A stretch of DNA of 19,350 bases from Chryseobacterium gleum (GTDB taxonomy: Bacteria > Bacteroidota > Bacteroidia > Flavobacteriales_D > Sanyastnellaceae). The position numbers and the translations under genes are program-made. The stretch lies in the NCBI GenBank assembly GCA_945897395.1, contig CAMDFE010000003.1, positions 1-19,350 on the forward strand, in the 5' to 3' direction. The notes beneath the pieces were generated by a model, which did no database searches, was not told where the DNA came from, and was given only the letters and a program-made list of their open reading frames with translations. This document shows positions 1 through 8,494 of the stretch, piece by piece. Numbering within the stretch: the stretch's first letter is position 1; each line of letters starts with the position of its first letter.

Positions 1-1515
1 GACTTGGTAGGTAGCACAGGGCTTTAAGACAGCCATGAACTCTCCACTTCCTGTATTGCCTAGAGACTCTTGCTTCTCTGCTGAACTTGTATTCACAATA
101 GTCACTTTCAATCCTTGCGGCAACGTTTTGTCTTTTACAGGTTTGAAAACACCTTTCAAAGTAGCCAATTGCTCGCCTTTAACCTCCGGCATTTCCACTT
201 CATAAATATCTAAATCACCACTTCCACCATCTCTTCTTGAGCTGTAAAAAGCACGTTTACCATCTGCCATTGGCTGAAAGAATACATCGTCATCAACAGT
301 ATTCAACGGATAGCCCATATTTTCAGGCGCACCCCAATTTCCGTCCTTGTCCTTTTTGCTTACGAATAAATCAAATCCGCCCATTGTCGAGTGACCCTTG
401 GAGGCAAAGTACAAGAACTTTCCATCAGCGCTCAGGAAAGGCGCATCTTCGTCATAGGAAGTATTGATAATTCCACCTAAATTCTCAGATTTACCCCAGG
501 TTCCATCTGTGCTTTTAATGCAACGATAGATGTCTCGTTTTCCAGTACCGTTTGGACGGTCAGAAACAAAATATAATTCATTTCCATTGGAAGAAATGGT
601 GCAGTGTGTTTCCCAATATCTCGTGTTGATGTCAGACCCTAATTTTACGGGTGCGCTCCATGTCTCACCAATCAATGTTGAGTATTTAACTTGACCGTCT
701 CCAAGGCTATCTTGATAGATAAACAAAGTGTTTCCGTCAGGAGAAACTGAAATAGTGGCATCGTGATCGTCTGAATTCAAGTTCAACAATTCAGGCTGAA
801 CCCACTGTCCATCTCTTCCCTTGAATGAAACATAGATATCGTCGCGGAATTTATCTGTTTCAAAATCGCGAATGCTCGCATTGGTTGAATCCGGACGAAG
901 ACGACGGCTAGTGTAAAAAATACTGCTTTCGTCAAAAGACAATACTGGACCAAAATCAGCAAAAGAACTATTCAACGTTTTGCCTGCATTTGTAATCTTG
1001 TAATTTTTCGGACTAGCCAATTGTTTTTTGGCTTCATTGTTCGTTTCAATAGCTCGATTAATCTGGTTAGACAAACGGTGGTTCTTACTCACCAACCCCT
1101 TCATTGTCTCAAGGCTTTCGTTGGATCTGTCGAAGCGCATGTTCAAATGTTGGGCTATAGCTAGATAGTAGAATGCTTCAACAGGCGCGCCTTTCTCTTT
1201 TGGATCGAAGGGATCGTAACTCGCATTTGGTTGTTTCGAAGTTGCCTTTTCCAAATAAATTAAAGCATCGACCTTATTGGTTTCTGTTTGAAGCAAGCAG
1301 TAACCCAACTTGAAGTTTACATTAACGTTTTCGGGATCCATGGCCAATACGTTTCTCCATTCTTTCGCCGCTTGGTCCCAAAATTTTTCTTCCATTAATT
1401 TATTGGCTTCCGAAAAGGCGGCAACAAATTCTGGGTTACCAACATTCGAAGATGCGTATGCGCTGCTGAAAGCAGACAAAACGACAATCAAAAGGGAAAA
1501 GAAACGAGTTTTCAT
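1..1515 (-). CDS. TPR / PD40 beta-propeller envelope protein, OmpA-type architecture (C-terminus outside window)
   Basis: Seen: an open minus-strand frame of 505 codons from the ATG at 1515 to the window edge with no stop. Residues 1-21 form a Sec signal peptide (MKTRFF, hydrophobic core, AYA cleavage site) with no lipobox. Residues about 25-120 are helical and TPR-like (AAKEWRNVLAMDPENVNV, then a second unit around AFYYLAIAQHLNMRF). Residues about 215-420 hold PD40/WD40-like propeller blades, recognised by SPDGNTLFIYQD, SSNGNELYFVSDRP, SADGKFLYFASKG and MADGKRAFYSSRRDGGSGDLDIYEV. The last visible part resembles a carboxypeptidase-regulatory-like beta domain. Family knowledge: in Bacteroidota this order usually ends in an OmpA peptidoglycan-binding domain; the type IX secretion protein PorE has the same layout, but paralogues are numerous. 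Inference: an exported periplasmic or outer-membrane-associated protein anchoring to peptidoglycan. It starts 20 bp after the E2 stop, has no promoter octamer of its own, and is probably co-transcribed with E2. Confidence 0.85.
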   Translation of the reverse strand, partial: MKTRFFSLLIVVLSAFSSAYASSNVGNPEFVAAFSEANKLMEEKFWDQAAKEWRNVLAMDPENVNVNFKLGYCLLQTETNKVDALIYLEKATSKQPNASYDPFDPKEKGAPVEAFYYLAIAQHLNMRFDRSNESLETMKGLVSKNHRLSNQINRAIETNNEAKKQLASPKNYKITNAGKTLNSSFADFGPVLSFDESSIFYTSRRLRPDSTNASIRDFETDKFRDDIYVSFKGRDGQWVQPELLNLNSDDHDATISVSPDGNTLFIYQDSLGDGQVKYSTLIGETWSAPVKLGSDINTRYWETHCTISSNGNELYFVSDRPNGTGKRDIYRCIKSTDGTWGKSENLGGIINTSYDEDAPFLSADGKFLYFASKGHSTMGGFDLFVSKKDKDGNWGAPENMGYPLNTVDDDVFFQPMADGKRAFYSSRRDGGSGDLDIYEVEMPEVKGEQLATLKGVFKPVKDKTLPQGLKVTIVNTSSAEKQESLGNTGSGEFMAVLKPCATYQV

Positions 1516-1535
1516 AGGTATGCTTTTTTCAAAAA

Positions 1536-2831
1536 TTATATTTCACGATTTACATCCCACTCTTCCAAATAGTCAGCAACGCGACGAACAAAGCGCCCGC
1601 CTAATGCACCATCAACTATTCGGTGATCGTAAGAATGAGATAAGAACATCATATGTCTAATAGCAATGGCATCGCCCTGCGGTGTTTCTATAACAGCAGG
1701 CTTTTTGCGAATTGCTCCTACCGCTAAGATAGCAACTTGTGGCTGATTAATAATAGGCGTGCCCATTACATTACCAAATGAACCAACATTGGTCAAAGTA
1801 TAAGTTCCTCCCTGAATTTCATCTGGAGTTAATTTATTTGCGCGAGCACGCTCTGCCAAATCATTTACTTTTTTCGCAATACCCACCAAGTTCAACTGAT
1901 CCGCGTTTTTAATAACTGGCACAATTAAATTTCCTGATGGCAATGCTGCCGCCATTCCAATGTTAATGTCTCCGCGCATGATAATGTTATTTCCGTCTAC
2001 ACTAGCATTCACACCCGGAAAATCACGAATAGCTTTCGCAACAGCTTCAATAAATATGGGAGTAAAGGTCAACTTCGTTTTTGAGTTAGCTTCGAATTGC
2101 TTCTTAACCTTTTCTCTCCACAGCACAACATTCGTCAAATCTGCTTCAACATAAGAAGTAACGTGCGGAGAAACCTGCGTGCTCATGATCATGTGATCGG
2201 CAATGATTCTGCGCATGCGGTCCATTTCAATAATTTCGTCGTTTGGACCAACGGTAATGGTAGGGCCTTTAACACGAGGCAGCTCAACTGCAGTTGCCGT
2301 TGGCTTAAGTGCTGGTGCAGTAACCGATTTATTTCCTCTGTTGGAAATATATCCCATTAAATCTTCTTTCGTTACACGACCACTCTGACCTGTACCTGAA
2401 ATGCTATCCAACTCCGCTTGGGAAACGTTTTCTTGCTTCGCAATGTTCTTGACCAACGGACTGTAAAATCTAACTGATGAAGAAACTACCGCAGCTCCTG
2501 AATCCGCAGCCACAGGAGATGAAGGTGCGGAAACTGTTTCTGAAGCGGCTGGAGTAGCAGGAGCAACTGGTGCTGGAGCACTTGCCCCATCCATCGTCTC
2601 AATAACGGCAATCACATGTCCAACCTGAACAGTATCGCCCACATTCACACGACAAGAAACCAAGATACCGTCTTCTGGAGATGGCACTTCACTATTCACT
2701 TTATCTGTTGCAATTTCAACCAAAGGCTCGTCCGCGGTAACACGGTCGCCTTCCTTCTTTAACCAACTTAAAATAGACGCCTCTGCGACACTCTCACCCA
2801 TTTTGGGTAACCTCAATTCTATTGTTGCCAT
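1536..2831 (-). CDS. 2-oxoacid dehydrogenase complex E2, dihydrolipoamide acyltransferase
   Basis: Cytoplasmic E2 core subunit of a pyruvate, 2-oxoglutarate or branched-chain 2-oxoacid dehydrogenase; it moves the acyl group from lipoamide to CoA. Seen in 431 residues: an N-terminal lipoyl domain (1-80) with the lipoylation lysine K44 in EIATDKVNSEVPSP; an Ala/Pro-rich hinge (83-118); a peripheral-subunit-binding domain (about 121-162, FYSPLVKNIA...GRVTKEDLMGYI); a second flexible linker; and the acyltransferase domain (about 200-431) ending in the catalytic HRIVDG motif (H403, D407). All expected active residues are present and the length is normal for a one-lipoyl E2. The E1 and E3 genes are not in the window, so substrate cannot be decided; the lipoyl domain looks closest to branched-chain or generic 2-oxoacid E2 enzymes. 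It heads a unit with the PD40 protein gene. Confidence 0.95.
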   Translation of the reverse strand: MATIELRLPKMGESVAEASILSWLKKEGDRVTADEPLVEIATDKVNSEVPSPEDGILVSCRVNVGDTVQVGHVIAVIETMDGASAPAPVAPATPAASETVSAPSSPVAADSGAAVVSSSVRFYSPLVKNIAKQENVSQAELDSISGTGQSGRVTKEDLMGYISNRGNKSVTAPALKPTATAVELPRVKGPTITVGPNDEIIEMDRMRRIIADHMIMSTQVSPHVTSYVEADLTNVVLWREKVKKQFEANSKTKLTFTPIFIEAVAKAIRDFPGVNASVDGNNIIMRGDINIGMAAALPSGNLIVPVIKNADQLNLVGIAKKVNDLAERARANKLTPDEIQGGTYTLTNVGSFGNVMGTPIINQPQVAILAVGAIRKKPAVIETPQGDAIAIRHMMFLSHSYDHRIVDGALGGRFVRRVADYLEEWDVNREI

Positions 2832-2848
2832 TCTAATAAATTTCGCAA

Positions 2849-2856
2849 CGAATTTA
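2849..2856 (-). promoter_or_regulatory. Putative -7 promoter element for the E2 gene
   Basis: TAAATTCG on the minus strand, ending 17 nt before the ATG at 2831. It fits TAnnTTYG, the Bacteroidota -7 consensus TAnnTTTG with C at position 7. No clear TTTG -33 partner is seen. Confidence 0.4.
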
Positions 2857-2890
2857 AGAAAAATAATGGACTTGTCCTAATAGTCATTTT

Positions 2891-4126
2891 TTAGGTCTCC
2901 AAGACCTCAGACTTCCGTTTTCGATGGATCAAGAAAAACATCCAAAACCCAATAAAAACGATACCTTGCTGAAGTTCTAACATGCTTTCAAAAATGAAAT
3001 GAAACGACACCCCAAGAACGAACATTAAAAAAAACAAGTCGTTTAATTCCAGGGCCCGCTTAAATCCAGCAACAAGCAGGACCAATAGCGCAAACAATCC
3101 AATCCAACCCCATTCCACTAAAATCTGCAAATACGCATTGTGCGCAGGATGAGAATGCTCTGCTGAAAAGTTCGCTCCTTTCAAAGTGTAACGTTCATTG
3201 AAATGCGATTTCCAATTTCCTGTTCCAACACCCAGCGGATAGTCTTGTGCTATTTCCCAAGCCGTTTGCCAACTCACTATGCGTTCGCTCGTGCTAGCCA
3301 CTTTCTCTTCCTTCTTCACCTCTGTTATGCCCTTCGAATTCTCCATAGCTTCCTTGGCTCTTGCTGTTATTGGCGAAAAGCCAAAAAACAATAGCAGGAA
3401 TGATATCATTGAAGAAGAAATAACAAGTACAGCCCTCCTTCTATTTTTTCCATTTCGAATCACATAAAAAACAAAAACAGCATAGAACAAAAACAACGCA
3501 AGAAATCCCGCGCGAGAAGCCATGAATGCCGTTTCTAAGGAAAAGAAAACAATTCCTACCCATAAGAATTTCGAATATCGCTTGCTTTTAGAATTAAGAA
3601 ATTCCGACGCTAAAAAAACCATTGAAAGCAAATAGAAAAACCCCAAGTATGTCGGATGAAACGTCCACGATAGTCTTCCGTATGCAAACTCTTGCCAAAG
3701 TCCCGTTTCAAAAAATCGAAAAATAGCATGAACATGACAGATCAATGCGAAGAAAACACATCCACTCACCAATGCCCACTGAAATTTCTTTAAGGAATTC
3801 AAAATGGAGGCTGACGTGCATAAAAAAAACAGCGGAAACGCAATGAACGAAATCTTCGTTTCAATCTCGGCTAAAGCTGTTTTGTGATTCCATTCATTCC
3901 AAAATCCTGTTAGCAAAAAGACCGACAAAACACCGAACAGCAGAAAGGCCCAACCGTTAAAAGTTCGCCATTCGACTTTCCTTCCACCAAAAAATATTTG
4001 AACAACCATGGCTAAAAACGCAAGTGCTAAAAACACCGTTACGCCTTTCGAATAAACACTCATACAAAACACTCCAGCGGCCATGAACCACTCGTGAATG
4101 TTGTATTTCGTGATTGAAATACTCAT
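2891..4126 (-). CDS. O-antigen ligase / Wzy-type polymerase family membrane protein
   Basis: A 411-residue, very hydrophobic protein with about ten or more membrane segments (for example around 15-47, 57-74, 93-108, 115-135, 155-175, 187-222, 233-250, 337-354, 365-380, 388-401). Between the last groups lies a long soluble loop (about 251-336). It carries the family signature: ERIVSWQTAWEIAQDYPLGVG (from residue 281; E281, R282, then GVGTGNW at 299-305) followed by HSHPAHNAYLQILVEWGW (from 324), the His/Asn region typical of the Wzy_C fold. Known members polymerise or ligate lipid-linked glycans at the periplasmic face of the inner membrane. Whether this one is a ligase, polymerase or protein glycosyltransferase is not decidable, because no glycan cluster surrounds it. 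Its ATG overlaps the stop of the ElaA-like gene by 4 bp (ATGA), which suggests translational coupling. Confidence 0.85.
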   Translation of the reverse strand: MSISITKYNIHEWFMAAGVFCMSVYSKGVTVFLALAFLAMVVQIFFGGRKVEWRTFNGWAFLLFGVLSVFLLTGFWNEWNHKTALAEIETKISFIAFPLFFLCTSASILNSLKKFQWALVSGCVFFALICHVHAIFRFFETGLWQEFAYGRLSWTFHPTYLGFFYLLSMVFLASEFLNSKSKRYSKFLWVGIVFFSLETAFMASRAGFLALFLFYAVFVFYVIRNGKNRRRAVLVISSSMISFLLLFFGFSPITARAKEAMENSKGITEVKKEEKVASTSERIVSWQTAWEIAQDYPLGVGTGNWKSHFNERYTLKGANFSAEHSHPAHNAYLQILVEWGWIGLFALLVLLVAGFKRALELNDLFFLMFVLGVSFHFIFESMLELQQGIVFIGFWMFFLIHRKRKSEVLET

Positions 4127-4569
4127 GCTTTGCGTTTCATTTTCAAATGCGGAATATCGTCTTCCAAATACATCTCGCCTTCCTCTACAAATCCCAATTC
4201 ATTGTAAAACTTCAATAAATATTGTTGAGCTGAAATGGTGATGGTTTCCTTTCCCCAGATCTGCTCACATTGCTCCAAACACTCGTTCATAAGCGCCTTT
4301 CCAAGACCTGTGCCTCGTGAAGACAGAGAAGAACAAACACGCCCAATACTGATTTCTTTGTATGACACTCCTGCCGGAAGTAAGCGCGCTGTAGCATGCA
4401 CGTTATCGCTTTCATCTTCAGCCCATACCCAAATGGATTGCTCGTCTTTTCCGTCTAAATCTTGATAAGCACAGTTCTGTTCAACAACAAAAACATCTGA
4501 TCGCAATGCAAGAATGCGATATAACTTTCCAGCAGGAATGTCAGAAAATGGAGAGGTGTAAAATTTCAC
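4123..4569 (-). CDS. ElaA-like GNAT N-acetyltransferase
   Basis: A 148-residue single-domain GNAT protein. The N-terminal part LRSDVFVVEQNCAYQDLDG (from residue 22) is the hallmark of the ElaA subgroup. The acetyl-CoA pyrophosphate-binding loop is SRGTGLGKAL (84-93), and the C-terminal part YLLKFYNELGF is the usual GNAT beta5/alpha4 region. The physiological acceptor of ElaA proteins is unknown to me. Start choice: the longest frame begins at a TTG at 4587, but I prefer the GTG at 4569 (reading MKFYTSPF). It matches the family N-terminus and lies exactly 4 nt after TATTTTCG, the spacing seen at other genes here; the TTG would lie upstream of that promoter box. It is the first gene of a pair with the O-antigen-ligase-like gene (ATGA overlap) and is divergent from the ABC-F gene. 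Confidence 0.88.
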   Translation of the reverse strand: MKFYTSPFSDIPAGKLYRILALRSDVFVVEQNCAYQDLDGKDEQSIWVWAEDESDNVHATARLLPAGVSYKEISIGRVCSSLSSRGTGLGKALMNECLEQCEQIWGKETITISAQQYLLKFYNELGFVEEGEMYLEDDIPHLKMKRKA

Positions 4570-4573
4570 TCTT

Positions 4574-4581
4574 CGAAAATA
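4574..4581 (-). promoter_or_regulatory. Putative -7 promoter element, ElaA-like gene (leaderless spacing)
   Basis: TATTTTCG on the minus strand, then AAGA, then the GTG start at 4569. The 4-nt gap equals that at thiL, pyrE and the acyl-CoA synthetase gene, and it decides the start codon. Confidence 0.5.
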
Positions 4582-4628
4582 ACACAATTGCAGGAGAATG
4601 TGTTGTGGTATAATTGAACAAATTCAAC

Positions 4629-4636
4629 GAACTTCG
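4629..4636 (+). promoter_or_regulatory. Putative weak -7 element for the ABC-F gene
   Basis: GAACTTCG, then CGCC, then ATG at 4641. It differs from TAnnTTYG only at the first base but has the same 4-nt gap. A competing element is TATAATTG at 4609-4616, which would leave a leader of about 20 nt. Confidence 0.3.
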
Positions 4637-4640
4637 CGCC

Positions 4641-6506
4641 ATGAATGTATTATCAGTTGAAAATGTGTCGAAGGCCTTCGGTATTCGTGAATTATTTACA
4701 GACCTTTCTTTCGGTATTGAAGAGGGACAAAAAGTAGCGTTAGTTGCGAAGAACGGAACAGGAAAATCTACGCTCTTGCACATGCTTGCAGGTAAAGACT
4801 ACCCCGATGCAGGTAGAATTACATTCAACAAAGAAATCAAATGGGCCATTCTGCTTCAAGACGAAGCATTCGATGCGAACGGCACTGCCATTGACTTTCT
4901 CTTCGCGGCAGACAACCTCATGACCAAAGCCATTCGCGCTTATGACGCTGCTATTGAAACCGGCGAAGGTCTTCAAGAAGCGCATGATATGATGGAACAT
5001 GCTGATGCCTGGGACTACGATGCGAAGGCCAAACAAATTCTTGGAGCACTAAACATCATTGACCTGAACCAACTCATGGGGAACATGAGCGGTGGTCAAC
5101 GCAGACGCATTGCCCTAGCAAGAGTTTTGTTGGAAGAGGCAGACTTTTTAATTCTCGATGAGCCTACGAATCACCTCGATCTAGACATGATTGAGTGGTT
5201 GGAAGAATATTTAACGAAAGCGCGCATGACCTTGTTCATGGTAACGCACGATCGTTATTTCTTGGAAAATATCACGAATGAAATTCTCGAGTTGGAAAAC
5301 GGAGAGCTATACAAATACAAAGGAAACTTCTCTTATTATCTGGAAAAGAAAGCAGAACGAGAGCAACTCGAATCTGCTTCACGCGACAAAAATTTAAACA
5401 TCTTTCGTCGTGAAGCAGAATGGGCGCGCCGCATGCCACGTGCCCGCGGAACGAAAAGCAAAAGTCGTATGGATTCTTTCGAAGAGTTGAAAGACAAATT
5501 GAAACGCAAGCCTGAAGACGGCGAATTGGATCTAGAAATAAACATTACCCGCATGGGTTCGAAGGTGGTCGAGTTCATTAAGGCCACGAAGTCTATGGGC
5601 GATTCAACGGTTATGGATGGATTCGATTACGTCTTCAAATCGAACGAACGTATTGGTATCATTGGAAGGAACGGTTGTGGAAAATCGACTTTCCTGAATC
5701 TGATGACCAAGCGCATGGAACCCGATGGCGGAAAGATTGTGAACGGAGAAACGGTGGTGTTCGGATTTTACGAGCAATCGGCTTCGAACTTAATTCCAGA
5801 ACAAAGACTAATAGAGTGCATCCGCGACGTTGCAGATTACATTCCACTTGCAAAAGGCAAAACCATTAGCGCATCTCAAATGCTCGAGAAATTCTTATTT
5901 CCGAAGCACATGCACTTCAACCGCATTGATCAACTGAGCGGAGGCGAGCGTAAGCGTCTTCAACTTTTGTTGGTATTGATGAAGAATCCGAATTTCTTAA
6001 TTCTCGATGAGCCAACCAACGACTTAGACGTATTCACACTTTCAGCACTGGAAGATTACTTATTGAATTTCCCAGGCTGCTTAGTTATCGTGAGTCACGA
6101 CCGATATTTCTTAGACAAATTGGTCGACCATTTATTTCTTTTAGATGGAAAAGGAAACGTTCATGATTTGTTAGGCAGCACGCTCGATTTCCGCGCGGTA
6201 CTTAGCGAAGCTTCAGCCAAGCGAGAAAGCCTTGCTGAAGCAAAGAAGCAAGAAGAACCGGCCCCTTCCATCAAAGAAGAAAAGAAAAAAACACCTGGGA
6301 AAATTTCCTTCAAAGAGAAACACGAATTCGAAACACTTGAAAAGAATTTGCCTTTGTGGGAAGAGAAAAAAGCTCAGCTTGAAGCCGAGCTTTTAAAAGC
6401 AACTGATCACATTCAGATGGAAAAGATTGCACTAGAACTTGGAGCGTTGTCTGATCAAATAGACAACGGAACCATGCGCTGGTTAGAGCTTTCCGAGATG
6501 ATGTAA
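4641..6506 (+). CDS. ABC-F family ATPase, Uup-like
   Basis: A 621-residue soluble protein with two ABC ATPase domains and no membrane segments, as in the ribosome-associated ABC-F family. Domain 1: Walker A AKNGTGKS (36-43), signature MSGGQRRR (149-156), Walker B and catalytic Glu FLILDEPTNHLD (169-180), switch His in THDR (202-205). The inter-domain linker about 230-300 is charged and helical. Domain 2: GRNGCGKS (342-349), LSGGERKR (432-439), FLILDEPTNDLD (452-463), SHDR (485-488). The C-terminal part after about 525 is Lys/Glu-rich and ends in a probable coiled coil (about 560-605), which points to Uup, a DNA- or ribosome-linked member, rather than an antibiotic-resistance ABC-F. The first P-loop glycine of domain 1 is Ala; I believe this also occurs in relatives. 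The ATG at 4641 is preferred to an upstream TTG at 4614, which would add nine weak residues. It converges on kup with a 2-bp gap. Confidence 0.93.
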   Translation: MNVLSVENVSKAFGIRELFTDLSFGIEEGQKVALVAKNGTGKSTLLHMLAGKDYPDAGRITFNKEIKWAILLQDEAFDANGTAIDFLFAADNLMTKAIRAYDAAIETGEGLQEAHDMMEHADAWDYDAKAKQILGALNIIDLNQLMGNMSGGQRRRIALARVLLEEADFLILDEPTNHLDLDMIEWLEEYLTKARMTLFMVTHDRYFLENITNEILELENGELYKYKGNFSYYLEKKAEREQLESASRDKNLNIFRREAEWARRMPRARGTKSKSRMDSFEELKDKLKRKPEDGELDLEINITRMGSKVVEFIKATKSMGDSTVMDGFDYVFKSNERIGIIGRNGCGKSTFLNLMTKRMEPDGGKIVNGETVVFGFYEQSASNLIPEQRLIECIRDVADYIPLAKGKTISASQMLEKFLFPKHMHFNRIDQLSGGERKRLQLLLVLMKNPNFLILDEPTNDLDVFTLSALEDYLLNFPGCLVIVSHDRYFLDKLVDHLFLLDGKGNVHDLLGSTLDFRAVLSEASAKRESLAEAKKQEEPAPSIKEEKKKTPGKISFKEKHEFETLEKNLPLWEEKKAQLEAELLKATDHIQMEKIALELGALSDQIDNGTMRWLELSEMM

Positions 6507-6508
6507 AT

Positions 6509-8446
6509 CTACGATTGTGTCTTGTGTCCGCGCATGTTCAAGTGACAGCGCTCGCGAGACTTCACAACCATGGGAACTTTTTCTACAGACGTTCTGTTTT
6601 CTTCCAGTCCCCAAGCATCTATGTCCGTAAGAGAAATACTCTTTAAGAATTGATGTGCTTCGAAAATAAAGTTTTCGTTCACACCTAATTCATTTTCTAC
6701 ACTCAAATATTTCTGTAGCACTACGAAACGCACATCGATGCTGTTGTTGTAAGTGCTGTACGGTTCTGGTTTTTGAATGCGATTGAAATGATTCTTGGTC
6801 GCCAAATCTTGCAGAATAAAGCAGAAGTAATTGTGCACACGCGCTTGAACGCGGAAGCCTAGTTTAATATTTACTTTAATGATTAAGTCATCTACCAATT
6901 CTTGCGCCTCGTACTCCATGGTGTAAGGTTCGTTCGTTCGGTCTATGTGAAGAAACCAATAAACATCTGCTCGCTTCGGTGTTCCTTCTAAAATGGAATC
7001 AATAACAAGCTTTTCTACCTGATCTGTAAAGCTCGCCTTCGTCATGTAAACCAAGTGCGTCGAGTATTTCGGAACTGACGTGTCCTCTGAGAGTTTTCTT
7101 AACGTGTCAATATATGGATCTAAAGAAATGAAACCAATTCGCTCATTACTGAATTTACGATAGCGAATAGTCACATACATGACCATTAATATTCCGGCGT
7201 ATACGATGAGCATCATCCAAGCTTCCTTCAACTTCACTGAATTCGCAACGAAGAAAGAAAGCTCAACGGCAAAGAATAATGAAGCAATTCCACCCACAAG
7301 AATAAACGGCCAGTGACGATGATAAATCAAGTAGTATGAAAGCAACAAGGTTGTCATGAGCATGGCTACGGTAATAAATAATCCATAGGCCGCTTCCATG
7401 TGCGCCGACTCTCTAAAATAAAGCATCACGCCAATACAGCCCGCCCAAAGCAACCAGTTCACACTTGGGATATAAAGCTGTCCTTTCGTTTCAGTTGGAA
7501 ATTTAATAGCCACACGTGGCCAAAAGTTTAAGTTGATTGCTTCTCCAATAAGTGTGAACGATCCCGAGATTAATGCCTGACTAGCAATAACTGCAGCAAC
7601 AGTTGCAACAATAACACCTGGTAAAAGGAACCATTCAGGCATGATCTCAAAAAACGGATTTCTTCCGGTTAGCTCTGTTTGTTGCATAAGCCAAGCACCT
7701 TGACCCATGTAGTTCAACACCAATGCTGTCTTCACAAAAATCCATGTCACCCGAATGTTCGCTCGGCCGCAATGTCCAAGATCACTGTACAACGCTTCAG
7801 CACCTGTTGTGCAGAGGAACACAGCTCCTAACAACCAAAATCCTTTCGGATAATTAGCCAACAAATCATAAGCATATTTCGGATTTAATGCATTGAATAT
7901 TTCAGGATGAAGAAATGCGTTGTAGGTTCCCAAAACCGCAAGCATCGAGAACCAAATAAGCATAATGGGCCCGAAGGCAACACCTACCAGTTTCGTTCCG
8001 TAACGCTGAATCGTGAAGAGGCCTGTTAAGATAATCAAGACAATGGGCAACACGGGAATTCCTTCATCAAAAACTTTCAATCCTTCTACGGCGGATGCAA
8101 CAGAAATTGGCGGAGTAATAATCCCATCGCACAACAACGTTGCTGCACCAATCATAGCGGGCCAAAACAACCACTTCCCTCTTCGCTTCACCAAACTAAA
8201 CAATGAGAAAATTCCACCTTCACCTTTGTTGTCTGCGCGAAGGGTCATCCAGATATACTTAATTGTCGTCTGAATGGTCAACGTCCAGAATACACATGAA
8301 ATACCTCCGTAAATAAGCATCTCACTAATAGGCTTATCACCCACAATCGACTTCATAACATAAAGCGGAGAGGTTCCAATATCACCGTAGATGATACCCA
8401 GTGTAACAAGTAATCCTGCGGTGGAAAGTTTGTGTTGCGTTGACAT
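6509..8446 (-). CDS. kup: Kup/Trk-D family low-affinity potassium transporter
   Basis: A proton-coupled potassium uptake protein of the inner membrane. Seen in 645 residues: the N-terminal family signature LGIIYGDIGTSPLY (16-29), ADNKGEGGIFSL after the second helix, and DGIITPPISVASAVEGL. About 12 hydrophobic segments run to residue about 425, followed by a soluble C-terminal domain of about 210 residues. The length is close to E. coli Kup (622). Start: the ATG at 8446 gives a short N-terminus MSTQHKLSTAGLL matching the family. It is monocistronic by position: 48 bp separate it from the MDR stop, and it faces the ABC-F gene tail-to-tail with 2 bp between stops and no hairpin visible, so the two transcripts probably overlap. 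No kdp, trk or regulatory RNA gene lies nearby. Confidence 0.96.
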   Translation of the reverse strand: MSTQHKLSTAGLLVTLGIIYGDIGTSPLYVMKSIVGDKPISEMLIYGGISCVFWTLTIQTTIKYIWMTLRADNKGEGGIFSLFSLVKRRGKWLFWPAMIGAATLLCDGIITPPISVASAVEGLKVFDEGIPVLPIVLIILTGLFTIQRYGTKLVGVAFGPIMLIWFSMLAVLGTYNAFLHPEIFNALNPKYAYDLLANYPKGFWLLGAVFLCTTGAEALYSDLGHCGRANIRVTWIFVKTALVLNYMGQGAWLMQQTELTGRNPFFEIMPEWFLLPGVIVATVAAVIASQALISGSFTLIGEAINLNFWPRVAIKFPTETKGQLYIPSVNWLLWAGCIGVMLYFRESAHMEAAYGLFITVAMLMTTLLLSYYLIYHRHWPFILVGGIASLFFAVELSFFVANSVKLKEAWMMLIVYAGILMVMYVTIRYRKFSNERIGFISLDPYIDTLRKLSEDTSVPKYSTHLVYMTKASFTDQVEKLVIDSILEGTPKRADVYWFLHIDRTNEPYTMEYEAQELVDDLIIKVNIKLGFRVQARVHNYFCFILQDLATKNHFNRIQKPEPYSTYNNSIDVRFVVLQKYLSVENELGVNENFIFEAHQFLKSISLTDIDAWGLEENRTSVEKVPMVVKSRERCHLNMRGHKTQS

Positions 8447-8463
8447 ATAAAAATTATTCTTGG

Positions 8464-8471
8464 CGAATGTA
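8464..8471 (-). promoter_or_regulatory. Putative -7 promoter element for kup
   Basis: TACATTCG on the minus strand, 17 nt before the kup ATG at 8446 and inside the 48-bp gap after the MDR gene. Same TAnnTTYG pattern and same gap as at the E2 gene. Confidence 0.4.
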
Positions 8472-8494
8472 TAAGAAAATGAGTGTTAGGTCCT

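Noticed and set aside
2893..2907. Hairpin AGGTCT-tgg-AGACCT at the end of the O-antigen-ligase-like gene
   Set aside because: The stem is only 6 bp with a 3-nt loop and is followed on the minus strand by A residues, not T, so it does not look like a terminator.
4609..4616. TATAATTG as a sigma-70-like or Bacteroidota -7 box for the ABC-F gene
   Set aside because: Kept only as an alternative: it differs from the consensus in the TTTG half and lacks the 4-nt spacing of the other units.
4614..4640. TTG start giving a nine-residue longer ABC-F protein
   Set aside because: The extra residues do not resemble a family N-terminus; the ATG at 4641 gives MNVLSVENVSKAF, which is standard for ABC-F proteins.
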